Shown: positions 9,354 to 22,419 of the stretch, piece after piece | How positions within the stretch are numbered: the stretch's first letter is position 1 | How the letters are laid out: the number at the start of each line of letters is the position of its first letter | Origin: an uncultured Bacteroidales bacterium | GTDB taxonomy: Bacteria > Bacteroidota > Bacteroidia > Bacteroidales > Muribaculaceae | Direction: 5' to 3' | Assembly (NCBI GenBank): GCA_902792895.1 | Contig: CADBBK010000010.1 | Span: 1-64,000 of the forward strand | DNA length: 64,000 bases | Notes under the pieces: generated by a model | What the model saw: the letters and a program-made list of their open reading frames with translations, nothing else | What the model was told of the DNA's origin: nothing | The model's database searches: none | Translations under genes and position numbers: made by a program

Positions 9354-11282
9354 TTACTCGTTGTCGAGATCCTTGATCTTCTGCTCCAACTCGGCAATTT
9401 CCTCCTTGAGGTTGTTAATGCGACGCTCCATCTCCTGGACCAGCGAGTTGCCGCTCTTGGTGTTGGCGGTCAGGAAGCCCATGTTGTTCTCGAACGTCTT
9501 GAGCTCGCCCATGCGCTGCTCATAGGTGCGCACCAGGCGGTCACGCTCGGTCATGCCGCGATCGCTGCCCGACTGACGACGACCACGTGAGCCTCCGTCG
9601 CCGGGACGGGCGCCACGCATGTTCAGTGTCTCGAACGCCTTGTCGATGAGTTCGCGGTACTGGGCATAGATCTTATCCTTCTCCTTGAAGGGCACGTGGC
9701 CGATTTCCTGCCAGCGGTCCATCAGGTCGCGCACGGTCTGGGCGGCATCATCGGCAGCCTCCTCGATAGTGGCTTTGAGGGTGGCGATGACCTCCTTCTT
9801 GGCCTTGAGGTTGTCATGCTCCATGGCATGTACATTGCCGTTCTGTTTCTTCTTCTGCTCGAAGAAGTGGTCACAGGCGGCGATAAAGCGTTTCCACACG
9901 CTGTCGCTGGCCTTCTTCACCACCGGACCGATGGTCTTCCACTCCTTCTGCATCTCAACGAAGCTGTCGGTGGCCTCCTTCCAGTCGGTGGAGTCCATGA
10001 GCGCCTCGGCGCGTTCGCAAAGTTCAATCTTGCGGGCCAGGTTGCTGCTCAGCTCCTCCTTCATCGTCTTGAAGAACTCAGCCTTCTTGGCAAAGAACTC
10101 GTCACAGGACTTGCGGAAGCGGGCAAACAGTGCCGCATTGGCCTTGCGTGAAGCATAGCCCAACTTCTTCCAGTCGTCCTGCAGGGCGATGATCTGCTTG
10201 GTCACCTCGTCCCACTGTGCATAGGTCTTGAGGCCGTCGGTGGAAATCTGCTCTATCTTCTCACACAGGGCAGTCTTGGCGTCGGCATTCTCCTTCTCCT
10301 TGCTCTTGCGATCCTCGAAGTAGGACTGATACTTCTTATTGATGGCGCTGGAGGCAGCCTTGAAGCGAGCCCAAAGCTCCTCACGCAGTTCCTTGGCCAC
10401 GGGGCCTATCTCACGCCACTTGGTGTGCAGTTCCTGCAACTTCCTGAAGGCGGCTACGATGTCGGCTTCCTCGTCGAGAGCCTCGGCCTCCTCGCACAGC
10501 TGCTGCTTGAGCTCAAGATTCTTCTTGAAGTCATAGTCACGCAGCTCCTTGTTCATCTTGAGCACGTCATAGAAGCGCTCGGTTGCGCGCTGGAACTCCT
10601 TCCACACCTCGGTATCGGCAGTGGCGGGCACCTCACCGGCGTCCTTGAATTCCTGCTGCAGCTGCTTCACGCGGCTGAACTGGCGGTTGATGTTGTCGGG
10701 ATCGTTGGCGATCTCGTTGATCAGGGCGATAATCTGGCGCTTCTTCTCCAGGTTGGCCTCACGGTTGGCTTCCTGGGCGGCGTTATACTCAGTACGGCGC
10801 TCCTTAAGCACATTGAGCAGTTCCTTCAAGTTGTTCTCGTCCTCGTCCTCCTTGGCAGTGAAATCACTTTCCTCGTTGCCGTTGGCCAGGAACTCCTCAC
10901 GTTCCTTGTCCACCTCCTCGCGGCGCAGGGCAAAGAATGCGGCCTTGATGGCCTGCACCTCGTCCTTCACCTCCTCGATGGGACGGGCAGCGACCTCGCG
11001 CATCATGTTCACCAGCTCACTTTTGGTCTTGCCAGCCAGTTCCAGGCGGGGCTCGGCCTCAGGATCTGGAGCCTCTTCGGGGGCGGGCTGTTCCTCAGCG
11101 GGAGCCTCAGGAGCGGGTTGCTCCTCAGCCGGGGCCTCGGGGGCAGGCTGCTCTTCGACGGGTTGTTCAACTTTAACTTCTTCACTCACAACTTCCTGGG
11201 CCTCGTTCTGGGGCTCAGTGCTCAGGATTTGATCCTTCTCGAGATTGTTCTTCGATTCAGATTGTTCACGCGGTTCCATCAT
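9354..11282 (-). CDS. DUF349 domain-containing protein
   Basis: Encodes 642 residues, highly charged and helical. Residues 43-72 are three copies of a 10-residue Glu/Pro/Ala repeat (EEQPAPEAPA), giving a flexible acidic N-terminus. The rest carries several DUF349 repeats, seen as recurring W-K-x-I/L-G-x-V/A patterns (KWREIGPVAKELREELWARF, EWKTIGPVVKKASDSVWKRF, RWQEIGHVPFKEKDKIYAQY), and ends in a coiled coil. DUF349 proteins are widespread cytosolic proteins without an agreed biochemical role. The coding repeat may vary in copy number among strains. The start could be either of two adjacent ATGs. Confidence 0.9.
   Translation of the reverse strand: MMEPREQSESKNNLEKDQILSTEPQNEAQEVVSEEVKVEQPVEEQPAPEAPAEEQPAPEAPAEEQPAPEEAPDPEAEPRLELAGKTKSELVNMMREVAARPIEEVKDEVQAIKAAFFALRREEVDKEREEFLANGNEESDFTAKEDEDENNLKELLNVLKERRTEYNAAQEANREANLEKKRQIIALINEIANDPDNINRQFSRVKQLQQEFKDAGEVPATADTEVWKEFQRATERFYDVLKMNKELRDYDFKKNLELKQQLCEEAEALDEEADIVAAFRKLQELHTKWREIGPVAKELREELWARFKAASSAINKKYQSYFEDRKSKEKENADAKTALCEKIEQISTDGLKTYAQWDEVTKQIIALQDDWKKLGYASRKANAALFARFRKSCDEFFAKKAEFFKTMKEELSSNLARKIELCERAEALMDSTDWKEATDSFVEMQKEWKTIGPVVKKASDSVWKRFIAACDHFFEQKKKQNGNVHAMEHDNLKAKKEVIATLKATIEEAADDAAQTVRDLMDRWQEIGHVPFKEKDKIYAQYRELIDKAFETLNMRGARPGDGGSRGRRQSGSDRGMTERDRLVRTYEQRMGELKTFENNMGFLTANTKSGNSLVQEMERRINNLKEEIAELEQKIKDLDNE
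11067..11156 (-). repeat. In-frame 30-bp coding minisatellite in the DUF349 gene
   Basis: Three consecutive 10-codon units encode EEQPAPEAPA, EEQPAPEAPA and EEQPAPEEAP. The second positions and many third positions are shared between units, as expected from tandem duplication. Confidence 0.8.
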
Positions 11283-11336
11283 AATAACTAGGTTTTAAAA
11301 GAGCGCCAAATGACCCTCCATGTTTAATTCAAACTC

Positions 11337-11365
11337 CAAATTTACGCATTATTTCGCAATCGCAA
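11337..11365 (-). promoter_or_regulatory. Promoter for the DUF349 gene
   Basis: On the minus strand TAAATTTG (11344-11337) is preceded by a TTG about 18 nt upstream (11365-11363). The predicted start of transcription is near 11330, about 48 nt before the start codon. Confidence 0.5.
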
Positions 11366-11407
11366 AGGCATTTCGCCGATTTTTTTCTTTTTTCATCGAT
11401 TTTTCCC

Positions 11408-11448
11408 CAAAAAACAAGGCAAACAGAGCCTCATGGCCCCGTTTGCCT
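11408..11448 (-). terminator. Terminator downstream of the cyclophilin gene
   Basis: On the minus strand AGGCAAAC pairs with GTTTGCCT across a 16-nt loop and is followed by TGTTTTTTGG. It lies 27 nt beyond the cyclophilin stop. Confidence 0.65.
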
Positions 11449-11474
11449 GTTAAATCGGACGAAATTGCGGTGGG

Positions 11475-12332
11475 TTATTTCAGCACCTTTGCCTTGATGA
11501 TCTTGACGTCATCGATGGGACGGTCCATGCGGCCCGTGGGCACCTCCTGGATCTTGTCCACGACATCCATGCCCTCGAGCACCTCACCAAACACGGTGTA
11601 CTGCCCATCGAGATGGGGCGTGCCACCGATGCTGGTATAGGCATCAAGCTGCTCGTCGGTGAGTTTGAAGGGTGTTTTGGCGGCTTCTTCCTCGGTGCGC
11701 TGGATGAGTTCATTCTGCAGCGCCAGCATAGCCTCGTTGTTTCCTGCCTGCTGGAGTTCCTTGATGCGGTCGTTGTTCTCCATCACCAGACGGCGGAAGA
11801 TGTCCTGCTTAGCCATGTCGGCCATGCGCTTGGTCATCATCTGCAAGTCGTCGCTGCTGTAGATCTTGCCCGTCACAATATAGAACTGGCTGCCACTGCT
11901 GCGGCGCTCAGGGTTCACCTGATCGCCAGTGCGTGCGGCAGCAAGGGCTCCACGCTTGTGGAAGTACTTGGGATAGACAAACTCGGCCTCGATGGTATAA
12001 CCAGGATCGCCATCGCCCAGAGCGGTCTCGGGGCCTGCGGTCTTGGAATTGCCGTCACCGGTCTGAATCATGAAGTCCTTGATGACGCGATGGAAGAGCA
12101 CACCATCATAGTAACCTTCCTTGACCAACTTAATGAAATTGTCACGGTGCTGGGGAGTCTCGTTGTATAGTCCCACAACGATTTTGCCCAACGATGTCTG
12201 CAGTTCAACTCGTGTCATCTTGTTGTCCTTAGCTTTGGATTTGGTGGCGGCATCGGTGTCGGCACTGCTTGCCGAACACGAGATCAGTGCCATGGCCACC
12301 ATCATGATTGAAAATAATAAATTCCTCTTCAT
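11475..12332 (-). CDS. Peptidylprolyl cis-trans isomerase lipoprotein, cyclophilin type
   Basis: Encodes 285 residues. MKRNLLFSIMMVAMALISCS is a lipoprotein signal. The cyclophilin core has the family signatures FHRVIKDFMIQTGD and VFGEVLEGMDVVDKI. Between them sits an insertion of roughly 65 charged, helical residues (around 150-215) that ordinary cyclophilins lack but Bacteroidales lipoprotein versions often have. The presumed role is prolyl isomerisation during folding of exported proteins in the periplasm or at the membrane. It is followed by its own terminator. Substrates are not evident from the context. Confidence 0.92.
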   Translation of the reverse strand: MKRNLLFSIMMVAMALISCSASSADTDAATKSKAKDNKMTRVELQTSLGKIVVGLYNETPQHRDNFIKLVKEGYYDGVLFHRVIKDFMIQTGDGNSKTAGPETALGDGDPGYTIEAEFVYPKYFHKRGALAAARTGDQVNPERRSSGSQFYIVTGKIYSSDDLQMMTKRMADMAKQDIFRRLVMENNDRIKELQQAGNNEAMLALQNELIQRTEEEAAKTPFKLTDEQLDAYTSIGGTPHLDGQYTVFGEVLEGMDVVDKIQEVPTGRMDRPIDDVKIIKAKVLK

Positions 12333-12439
12333 TATGTAATTTCAGTTTTCAGTCGGCAGCCGGCAGCATCTGATTCAATATCCATGAGAACCGATGGCAG
12401 GTGCTCAACGTCATTAACTTTAATCGATTATTTAACGGC

Positions 12440-12814
12440 TTAGATGCCAACGGGATACAAGCGCTTGAAGATGCGGCGGAAGTTGTCATCAGTGGTGCTC
12501 AGTTCTTCAGCATGCTCCTTGTAATCGGCACCCCACAGCGACGTGGCCAGATAGCCCAGATAGACGTGGTCACGGTCCTTGGCGATGGCGGCCTTGACCA
12601 GCAAGTCGATGCTGGCGGCATACTTCTCGCGGTCGATGGCATTGAGATAACGCGCCGTGCTCACGACAAATTGGCCCGTGCGGTCCTTCATAATCATGTT
12701 ATCCACCAGCTCGGGCATATCGTCATCGATGCTGCCCATGTTGTTGGCAATATACTCATAGGTCAACAACCCATTAGAGTCGCTTTCGAGCATTTTTTTA
12801 ATATTGGTATCCAT
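12440..12814 (-). CDS. Small conserved-looking protein of unknown function
   Basis: Encodes 124 residues, acidic, mainly helical, with no signal peptide or membrane segment and no motif I recognise. It has its own likely promoter (TATCTTTG on the minus strand, 12857-12850), and its codon use is like that of neighbouring core genes, so it is probably a real cytosolic protein. It lies 107 nt upstream of the cyclophilin gene on the same strand. Confidence 0.7.
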   Translation of the reverse strand: MDTNIKKMLESDSNGLLTYEYIANNMGSIDDDMPELVDNMIMKDRTGQFVVSTARYLNAIDREKYAASIDLLVKAAIAKDRDHVYLGYLATSLWGADYKEHAEELSTTDDNFRRIFKRLYPVGI

Positions 12815-13223
12815 GTTATAATTCAGTAATGCTGTTTGTTTTCAACCCACAAAGATAATGCTTTTTTCATTCACGCCGCTTTTTTGGCCGGAAAAATTGG
12901 GTATGCTGCAACAATGCCAGGATGCCCATGTGGGTTGCAAATGATGCCGAAGTTGCAATGTGTAACGGCATGAAAGGTGTTGTAATCGGGCGCTGTAAGC
13001 GCATCAGAGGGCGGCGATAGAAGATGATTGTCAATAATCTGTAACAAAAAATAGGGCTTTTTCTTGCAGAATATTAAAGACTGGCTAAAAACGAGTATTT
13101 TAAATAAAATAATGTGTTTTTTGCGGTCAAATGTGCTACAAAATTGGAGTAAAATGACTACCTTTGCACCGCAAAAATAAAAATAATAAATATTTGCAAT
13201 ATATTCAAAAAACACTAACGTAA
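12815..13223. other. Intergenic region between divergent genes (409 nt)
   Basis: It contains the -7 box for the minus-strand small gene (12850-12857), a short palindrome GCGCTgtaAGCGC near 12990-13002, AT-rich sequence, and the ppdK -7 box TACCTTTG at 13159-13166. I see no supported gene; a minus-strand reading of 12871-13305 lacks coding features and overlaps the ppdK start. Confidence 0.6.
13159..13166 (+). promoter_or_regulatory. -7 box of the ppdK promoter
   Basis: TACCTTTG is an exact match to TANNTTTG. No convincing TTG lies at -33, which may mean activator dependence. The predicted leader is about 50 nt. Confidence 0.6.
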
Positions 13224-15941
<2,718 letters not shown>

Positions 15942-15972
15942 GACAAGGTTTGATACGACACATTACTTAACG

Positions 15973-16005
15973 ACAGCGGTCGAGTCGCTATGACTCGACC
16001 GCTGT
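15973..16005. terminator. Hairpin between ppdK and the convergent transporter gene
   Basis: A perfect 14-bp stem, ACAGCGGTCGAGTC and its complement with a 5-nt loop, lies 30 nt after the ppdK stop. The downstream T-tract is poor on both strands, so termination efficiency is uncertain. Confidence 0.65.
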
Positions 16006-16064
16006 TGCATTAGTCTTAATTGGCCAAGGGGAACTAGCCTGCAGGGCTTATCGCCCAAGGTTCA

Positions 16065-17408
16065 TCAGAGGATGCCCGAGAGATAAAGGAAGATGAACAG
16101 GATGGACACTGGAGCCACATAACGCAGGCAGAAGATGAGATAAGGCTCCATCGCGCCCTTCAGACGGCCGTTGTTAGACAACTGGTCGCGGATAACCTTG
16201 CGGTCCAGAATCCAGCCGACATACACCGCGGTGAACAGGCCACCCAACAGCATGAAGATGTTGCTGGCTGAATAGTCCATCGCGTCAAAGATGCTCTTGC
16301 CAAACACCTTGACATCGTCGAGCACATTGAATGACAAAGCGGCCAAGACCGCCAGAACCAAGGTGAACATGGCCGTCCAGAGAATCGCAACCATGCGCGA
16401 CGTCTTGTGCTCCTCGATCATGAAGGTGATAGGAATCTCGCTGAGCGAGATCGTCGAGGTCAATGAGGCGAAGAACACGAGCAGGAAGAACAGCAATGCC
16501 CACACGTAGCCGCCTGTCATCTGCTGGAAGATACCCGGCAAGACTTCAAAGATGAGACGAGGGCCAGCTGTCGGCTCCACGCCGAACGAGAATACTGCCG
16601 GGAAAATCATCACTCCCGAGAGGATGGCCACCAACGTGTCGAGCGCAGCAACTGTTGCAGCGTCCTTGGTGAGCGAGCTGTTGTCCTTAAAATATGAGCT
16701 ATAAGTTACCAGGCACGAGATACCGATTGACAATGACAGGAAAGCCTGGCCAAAGGCATCCAGCACACCGCGCCACGTCAGCTCAGAGAAGTCAGGATAG
16801 AAGAGGAAACGCAAGCCCTCGCCTGCTCCCGGCATCAGCAGCGACTTGACGCAGAAGATGAGCAAAATCACGAACAATAACGGCATCATGATGCTGGCGA
16901 CACGCTCAATGCCCTTCGCGATGCCGCGGCTCATCACCATGAAATTGATGACGAGGAAAAGCACCGTCCAGCCCACGCAGCGCCACGGATTGGCCACCAG
17001 AGCAGAGAACATATCACTGTACTCCTGCGGCGTGTGGCCACTCAGATTGCCCAGCGCAGCCTGATACAGATACTCAATGATCCAGCCACACACCACGCTG
17101 TAGAAACCGATGACGACAAAGCTACCCAGAATGCAGATATAGGAGAACAAATAGTAAGGCTTACCCGGCGAGAGTTTGCGCAGGGCCGCTTTCATGTTGC
17201 TATGCGTCGAGCGACCAATAATGAACTCACTGAGTATCACCGGAATACCCATCACTATAATACAACCAATATACACCAGGATGAAGGCTCCACCGCCATT
17301 CTGTCCTGCCTCAAAGGGGAAACGCCAAATGTTTCCCAATCCCACTGCCGAGCCTACTGCCGCAGCAATAGCACCCAGGCGCGTTGCAAATCCGACTCGT
17401 TTAGCCAT
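16065..17408 (-). CDS. Sodium-dependent transporter of the NSS/SNF family
   Basis: Encodes 447 residues with about 11-12 hydrophobic helices. The N-terminus has the NSS signature AVGSAVGLGNIWRFPFEAGQNGGGAF, which contributes sodium and substrate binding in TM1. TM6 reads LSLSIGISCLVTYSSY. Prokaryotic homologues import amino acids such as tryptophan or leucine with sodium; the substrate cannot be assigned from sequence alone. The gene has a good promoter and is convergent with ppdK. Confidence 0.94.
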   Translation of the reverse strand: MAKRVGFATRLGAIAAAVGSAVGLGNIWRFPFEAGQNGGGAFILVYIGCIIVMGIPVILSEFIIGRSTHSNMKAALRKLSPGKPYYLFSYICILGSFVVIGFYSVVCGWIIEYLYQAALGNLSGHTPQEYSDMFSALVANPWRCVGWTVLFLVINFMVMSRGIAKGIERVASIMMPLLFVILLIFCVKSLLMPGAGEGLRFLFYPDFSELTWRGVLDAFGQAFLSLSIGISCLVTYSSYFKDNSSLTKDAATVAALDTLVAILSGVMIFPAVFSFGVEPTAGPRLIFEVLPGIFQQMTGGYVWALLFFLLVFFASLTSTISLSEIPITFMIEEHKTSRMVAILWTAMFTLVLAVLAALSFNVLDDVKVFGKSIFDAMDYSASNIFMLLGGLFTAVYVGWILDRKVIRDQLSNNGRLKGAMEPYLIFCLRYVAPVSILFIFLYLSGIL

Positions 17409-17435
17409 TATCGTTAGGTCTTAATATTTTTCTCA

Positions 17436-17466
17436 CAAAGGTAGCACAAACTCTCCACACCATCAA
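17436..17466 (-). promoter_or_regulatory. Promoter for the sodium-dependent transporter
   Basis: On the minus strand TTG (17466-17464) is followed after 20 nt by TACCTTTG (17443-17436), an exact Bacteroidales consensus. The leader would be about 20 nt. Confidence 0.7.
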
Positions 17467-17512
17467 ATAAAACGGTCACAATCGGAAGGAAATGCTGACC
17501 GCCTGACGAGGG

Positions 17513-17827
17513 TCAAAACTGCGGCACGGGTTCCACTGGACGTGGCTCTCGCGATGGACGAGGAGGCTTAGGGTGACGAGAGCGGCGAGGCTTGCGTGTG
17601 GTGGGGGTAGCCTTCTTGACGGGCCGGACATCGGCAGGTGATGCCGATGAATCGGCTTGGGCTTCAAACTGTTGCAGATCAACATTCACCACCTCATGCG
17701 GAACCGTGGCCCGGCACGAACGTACAGCGACAGTCGCCACCAGCAGCAAAGCTATCACTGCCAGCACAACGATTGCACCGCGGCGCTGCCGTTTGTTCAT
17801 TTCCATTAGATCACTACCGAAACCCAT
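17513..17827 (-). CDS. Small single-pass membrane protein with basic proline-rich tail
   Basis: Encodes up to 104 residues. A hydrophobic helix at about 16-33 follows a basic segment NKRQRRG, so the N-terminus is probably cytoplasmic. The C-terminal third is rich in Arg, Lys and Pro (TRKPRRSRHPKPPRPSREPR). No family is recognised. Translation could start at residue 8 or 10 instead. A TATTTTTG box at 17869-17862 on the minus strand, with a TTG 22 nt further up, could drive it; the gene is divergent from vanZ. Confidence 0.6.
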   Translation of the reverse strand: MGFGSDLMEMNKRQRRGAIVVLAVIALLLVATVAVRSCRATVPHEVVNVDLQQFEAQADSSASPADVRPVKKATPTTRKPRRSRHPKPPRPSREPRPVEPVPQF

Positions 17828-17937
17828 GATGCGCGACTAAGTATACTTCATAAATATGTGGCAAAAATAGAGAAAAAAAGTATGTCCAGGACAAGAAAAA
17901 GGGGAATAATTCCAAAAAAAAATCACAAAACAACGGC

Positions 17938-17963
17938 TTGCAAAGTAAAAATTATTAACTTTG
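17938..17963 (+). promoter_or_regulatory. Promoter for the VanZ-family gene
   Basis: TAACTTTG at 17956-17963 matches the -7 consensus; a TTG at 17938-17940 is only 15 nt upstream, so the -33 match is imperfect. Confidence 0.5.
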
Positions 17964-17996
17964 CACGCTGAAAATAAAGCACTGAACTAAGATAAC

Positions 17997-18452
17997 ATGA
18001 AATCATTCATTCTATCCATACCTAAAGGCCTAGTATCGATACTTGCGATACTACTGACATTATATTGCACATTTGCCAGCAACCCCTTCGGTGTGAATGC
18101 ACTGAAAGTTTTCCCATATGCCGAGCAGGTGGGGCACATGATTCTCTACTTCATCGTTGCCCTAGCCTTCATCCTTGATTATGCCAAGACCCGCCTGCCG
18201 CACCACAGCAAAATCAACCAGGAGATTGTGCTTGCTGCTACCGCATCAGTACTCGCGCTGGTCATGGAAATCGGCCTCATGTTCTACACTGCAGGTCTCA
18301 ACTACGACCTCTTCAACTGGGCTGCCGCTACGGTGGGTGCCGCTATCGCATTCCTGTTCTACCACTTCTGGCTGCTGCATCCCATGCGCCACTACCTGTA
18401 TCACTCGATACAGCACCACTGGCGCTACCAGCACCGTCGCAAGAAGAAATGA
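17997..18452 (+). CDS. VanZ-family membrane protein
   Basis: Encodes 151 residues with four hydrophobic helices and a very basic C-terminus (HHWRYQHRRKKK). The order of conserved features, a first helix with LYCTF, then KVFPYAEQVGHMILYFIVAL with the Asp/His pattern, and a Glu in the third helix (LVMEIGLMFYTAG), fits the VanZ-like fold. VanZ in enterococci gives low teicoplanin resistance, but in Bacteroidales these proteins have no established role. There is no vancomycin cluster nearby. Confidence 0.75.
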   Translation: MKSFILSIPKGLVSILAILLTLYCTFASNPFGVNALKVFPYAEQVGHMILYFIVALAFILDYAKTRLPHHSKINQEIVLAATASVLALVMEIGLMFYTAGLNYDLFNWAAATVGAAIAFLFYHFWLLHPMRHYLYHSIQHHWRYQHRRKKK

Positions 18453-18483
18453 GCCGCTAATTTCCAGTAGGATATATCATTTT

Positions 18484-18520
18484 TAGGCATTATTTTTTGT
18501 TACATAAAAAATAATGCCTA
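18484..18520 (+). promoter_or_regulatory. Inverted repeat spanning -33 to -7: likely operator of the HTH-methyltransferase
   Basis: TAGGCATTATTTTTT (18484-18498) is a perfect 15-bp inverted repeat of AAAAAATAATGCCTA (18506-18520) around a 7-nt spacer. It exactly covers the promoter TTG (18497-18499), 19 nt, TAAATTTG (18519-18526). A protein bound here would block RNA polymerase, and the first gene downstream encodes an HTH protein. It is AT-rich and lacks a U-tract, so a terminator role for vanZ is less likely. Confidence 0.65.
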
Positions 18521-18526
18521 AATTTG
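18497..18526 (+). promoter_or_regulatory. Promoter for the HTH-methyltransferase gene
   Basis: TTG at 18497-18499 and TAAATTTG at 18519-18526 are 19 nt apart. The predicted start near 18533 leaves a leader of about 26 nt before ATG 18559. Confidence 0.7.
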
Positions 18527-18558
18527 TCATATTCTAACAACTCCTAACCATTACCGCT

Positions 18559-19728
18559 ATGCTATTCTCGGAAAAAATCAAGCAACTGCGCATTGAGAGC
18601 GGCAAGCGCCAGAAAGATCTTGCCCGCGCCATAGGCGTTGACGTTCCTGCTTACAGCCGCTACGAACACGGGGAGCGGCGTCCCAAACGCGAACAGGTGC
18701 TGCGGCTGGCCCGCATCTTCAAGACCGACCCCAACGAACTGGTTGCCGCATGGCTTGCCGACGAGGCCTACTCCCGCATCGCCCACGACAAAATGGCGAC
18801 TCGTGCCGCAGCCCTGCTGACAGGGCTGCTGAACCCGGAGATTTCTGAGAGCCCGGAGATTTCCGAGATGCCGGAAAAGCAGGAGACTCCCGTTGACCGC
18901 AATATGGTATCCCGCCTGGGCCGCTCGGCCATGCCACACTACGAGCAGGGTGATGCCGCCACCGTGATGCAGCACATCGAGGACGAGAGCATCGACTGTA
19001 TCGTCACCACCCCGCCCTACTGGCGACGCCGCAGCCAGGGCACCGAGAGCATCACCGCCACCAACGCCGAGGAGTTTGTCAACGAGTTGCTGGCCGTCAT
19101 GGCCCAAGCCCACCGTGTGCTCAAGCCCCAAGGGTCGTTGTGGCTCAATATGGGTGACGACACGACAGGAGGCTTTGTGCAGGGTATACCCTGGCGCGTA
19201 GTGCTCGCCATGATTGACCGTCAAGGGTGGCAACTGGTCAACGAAGTGGTATGGAACAAAATCACGACCTCACCGCAGGGCAGCCAGGACCACCTGCGCA
19301 AGGTGCACGAGTTCATGTTCCACCTGGTCAAGGACGAGGGTTTCTATTACAATGACGAAGAGCTGCGCCGTACCTATGCGCTGATTGTCCACAACGACGA
19401 GAAAGGCCGCAAGCGCTCGGGCAAGGTCAAGGAATCCTACCTCCAGCCTGTGGACATGCACGGCATGGTGCCTGGCGACGTGTGGACCATCGGTGTGCAG
19501 CGCTCGGGTATCGCCCACTACTGTGTCGCTCCCGACACCCTCTACCGCCTGCCCATCGTGGCCACCTGCCCGCGTGGCGGCATCGTACTGGATCCCTATT
19601 GTGGCACAGGCACTGCCTGCCGCATCGCCTACGAGTTGAACCGCCGCAGCATCGGCATCGACATCAACGGCCGCTACATCGACCAGGCGCGTTCCAGCAT
19701 CGAGCAGAAGCCATTGAGCCTGTTCTAG
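18559..19728 (+). CDS. XRE-type HTH domain fused to a class beta DNA methyltransferase
   Basis: Encodes 389 residues. Residues 5-62 are a Cro/C1-type helix-turn-helix (KDLARAIGVDVPAYSRYEHG). A Pro/Glu/Ser linker at about 92-112 has repeats of PEISE. Motif IV reads TPPYW (151-155) and motif I, D-P-Y-C-G-T-G-T, comes later (345-352), so the motif order is that of class beta amino-methyltransferases (N4-cytosine or N6-adenine). TPPY resembles the N4-cytosine group, but this cannot be decided here. No restriction endonuclease gene adjoins it. Fusing the regulator to the enzyme, with an inverted repeat across its promoter, suggests autogenous control like that of restriction-modification control proteins. 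Confidence 0.88.
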   Translation: MLFSEKIKQLRIESGKRQKDLARAIGVDVPAYSRYEHGERRPKREQVLRLARIFKTDPNELVAAWLADEAYSRIAHDKMATRAAALLTGLLNPEISESPEISEMPEKQETPVDRNMVSRLGRSAMPHYEQGDAATVMQHIEDESIDCIVTTPPYWRRRSQGTESITATNAEEFVNELLAVMAQAHRVLKPQGSLWLNMGDDTTGGFVQGIPWRVVLAMIDRQGWQLVNEVVWNKITTSPQGSQDHLRKVHEFMFHLVKDEGFYYNDEELRRTYALIVHNDEKGRKRSGKVKESYLQPVDMHGMVPGDVWTIGVQRSGIAHYCVAPDTLYRLPIVATCPRGGIVLDPYCGTGTACRIAYELNRRSIGIDINGRYIDQARSSIEQKPLSLF

Positions 19729-19834
19729 CCACATTCCGACAAGATAAACCCTATTTTCTGGAGGTTCTATAATCTCTAGAGGCTCCCGATTGCGGGATTT
19801 TTAGTAATTTTGCGGCTAAAATCACAAATCAGGC

Positions 19835-21770
<1,936 letters not shown>

Positions 21771-21781
<11 letters not shown>

Positions 21782-21812
21782 GGGTTAGGAGTTAGGAGTT
21801 AGGAGTTAGGAG
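21771..21812 (+). repeat. Heptamer tandem repeat (TTAGGAG)6 overlapping the ABC-F stop codon
   Basis: Six 7-bp units, one with a G for A change, run without interruption. The TAG at 21779-21781 within the second unit is the stop codon of the ABC-F gene. Confidence 0.9.
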
Positions 21813-21820
21813 TTTTTGTC

Positions 21821-22363
21821 ATGTTGAGGGCAGTACAAATCAATAGCTGCAATGCAGGGGATGTGGCATTGAGGCGGCTTTATGAGACCGCATTTCCTGT
21901 CGGGGAACAGATACCCTACGACGACCTGATTCATCTGCTGGACGTCATGGACATCGACTACACGGCCTACTATGATGACGAGATGCTTGTGGGGCTGATG
22001 ATAGTGCTGCGCCTGCCACGCTACAATTGGGCCTGGTACTTCGCCGTGCAGGAAAAACTGCGCGGCCACGGTTACGGCCAGGCAATATTTAGCGCAGTCC
22101 TCGACAAGTACCGCGGCAAGCGTCCCTTCATCATGGACATCGAGTCGCCCAACCAACCCGATGCACCCAACCCCGAGCAACGCAAGAGGCGCCATGCCTT
22201 TTATCTGCGCAACGGCTTGAGAGACACCGGCACCTGCCGCTCCTATAACGGCATCACCTTCACCATACTTTCCAGCAGCGACGAGCCGTTCACCCTTCAG
22301 GACTATGAGGACATCGTGGCAGCCCTGCGTGCCGCATGGGAGAATATGCCAGGTAAAGAATAA
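21821..22363 (+). CDS. GNAT-family N-acetyltransferase
   Basis: Encodes 180 residues. The beta4-alpha3 region WYFAVQEKLRGHGYGQAIFSAVL contains the acetyl-CoA pyrophosphate-binding R/Q-x-x-G-x-G/A motif (RGHGYG), followed by FYLRNGLRDTG, typical of GNAT proteins. The acceptor is unknown. It starts 9 nt after the heptamer repeat and is probably transcribed with the ABC-F gene. Confidence 0.85.
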   Translation: MLRAVQINSCNAGDVALRRLYETAFPVGEQIPYDDLIHLLDVMDIDYTAYYDDEMLVGLMIVLRLPRYNWAWYFAVQEKLRGHGYGQAIFSAVLDKYRGKRPFIMDIESPNQPDAPNPEQRKRRHAFYLRNGLRDTGTCRSYNGITFTILSSSDEPFTLQDYEDIVAALRAAWENMPGKE

Positions 22364-22384
22364 GACTATTTAACTTTTTTCAAC

Positions 22385-22415
22385 TTGTCCGTTTTGGGAA
22401 GAACGGCTATTTTTG
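22385..22415 (+). promoter_or_regulatory. Promoter predicting a leaderless transcript
   Basis: TTG at 22385-22387 and TATTTTTG at 22408-22415 are 20 nt apart. Transcription should begin near 22420-22422, which is the ATG itself. Confidence 0.6.
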
Positions 22416-22419
22416 CGGC

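Noticed and set aside
17997..18452. VanZ homologue as glycopeptide resistance gene
   Set aside because: No other van genes are present, and VanZ-like proteins are common in Bacteroidales without such a role.
18484..18520. The inverted repeat as an intrinsic terminator for vanZ
   Set aside because: The stem is AT-rich, no T-run follows, and it coincides exactly with the promoter elements of the next gene, so operator is the better reading.
18559..19728. The HTH-methyltransferase as part of the BREX system (PglX role)
   Set aside because: It is 36 kb away, core-like in composition, and has small beta-class architecture unlike PglX.
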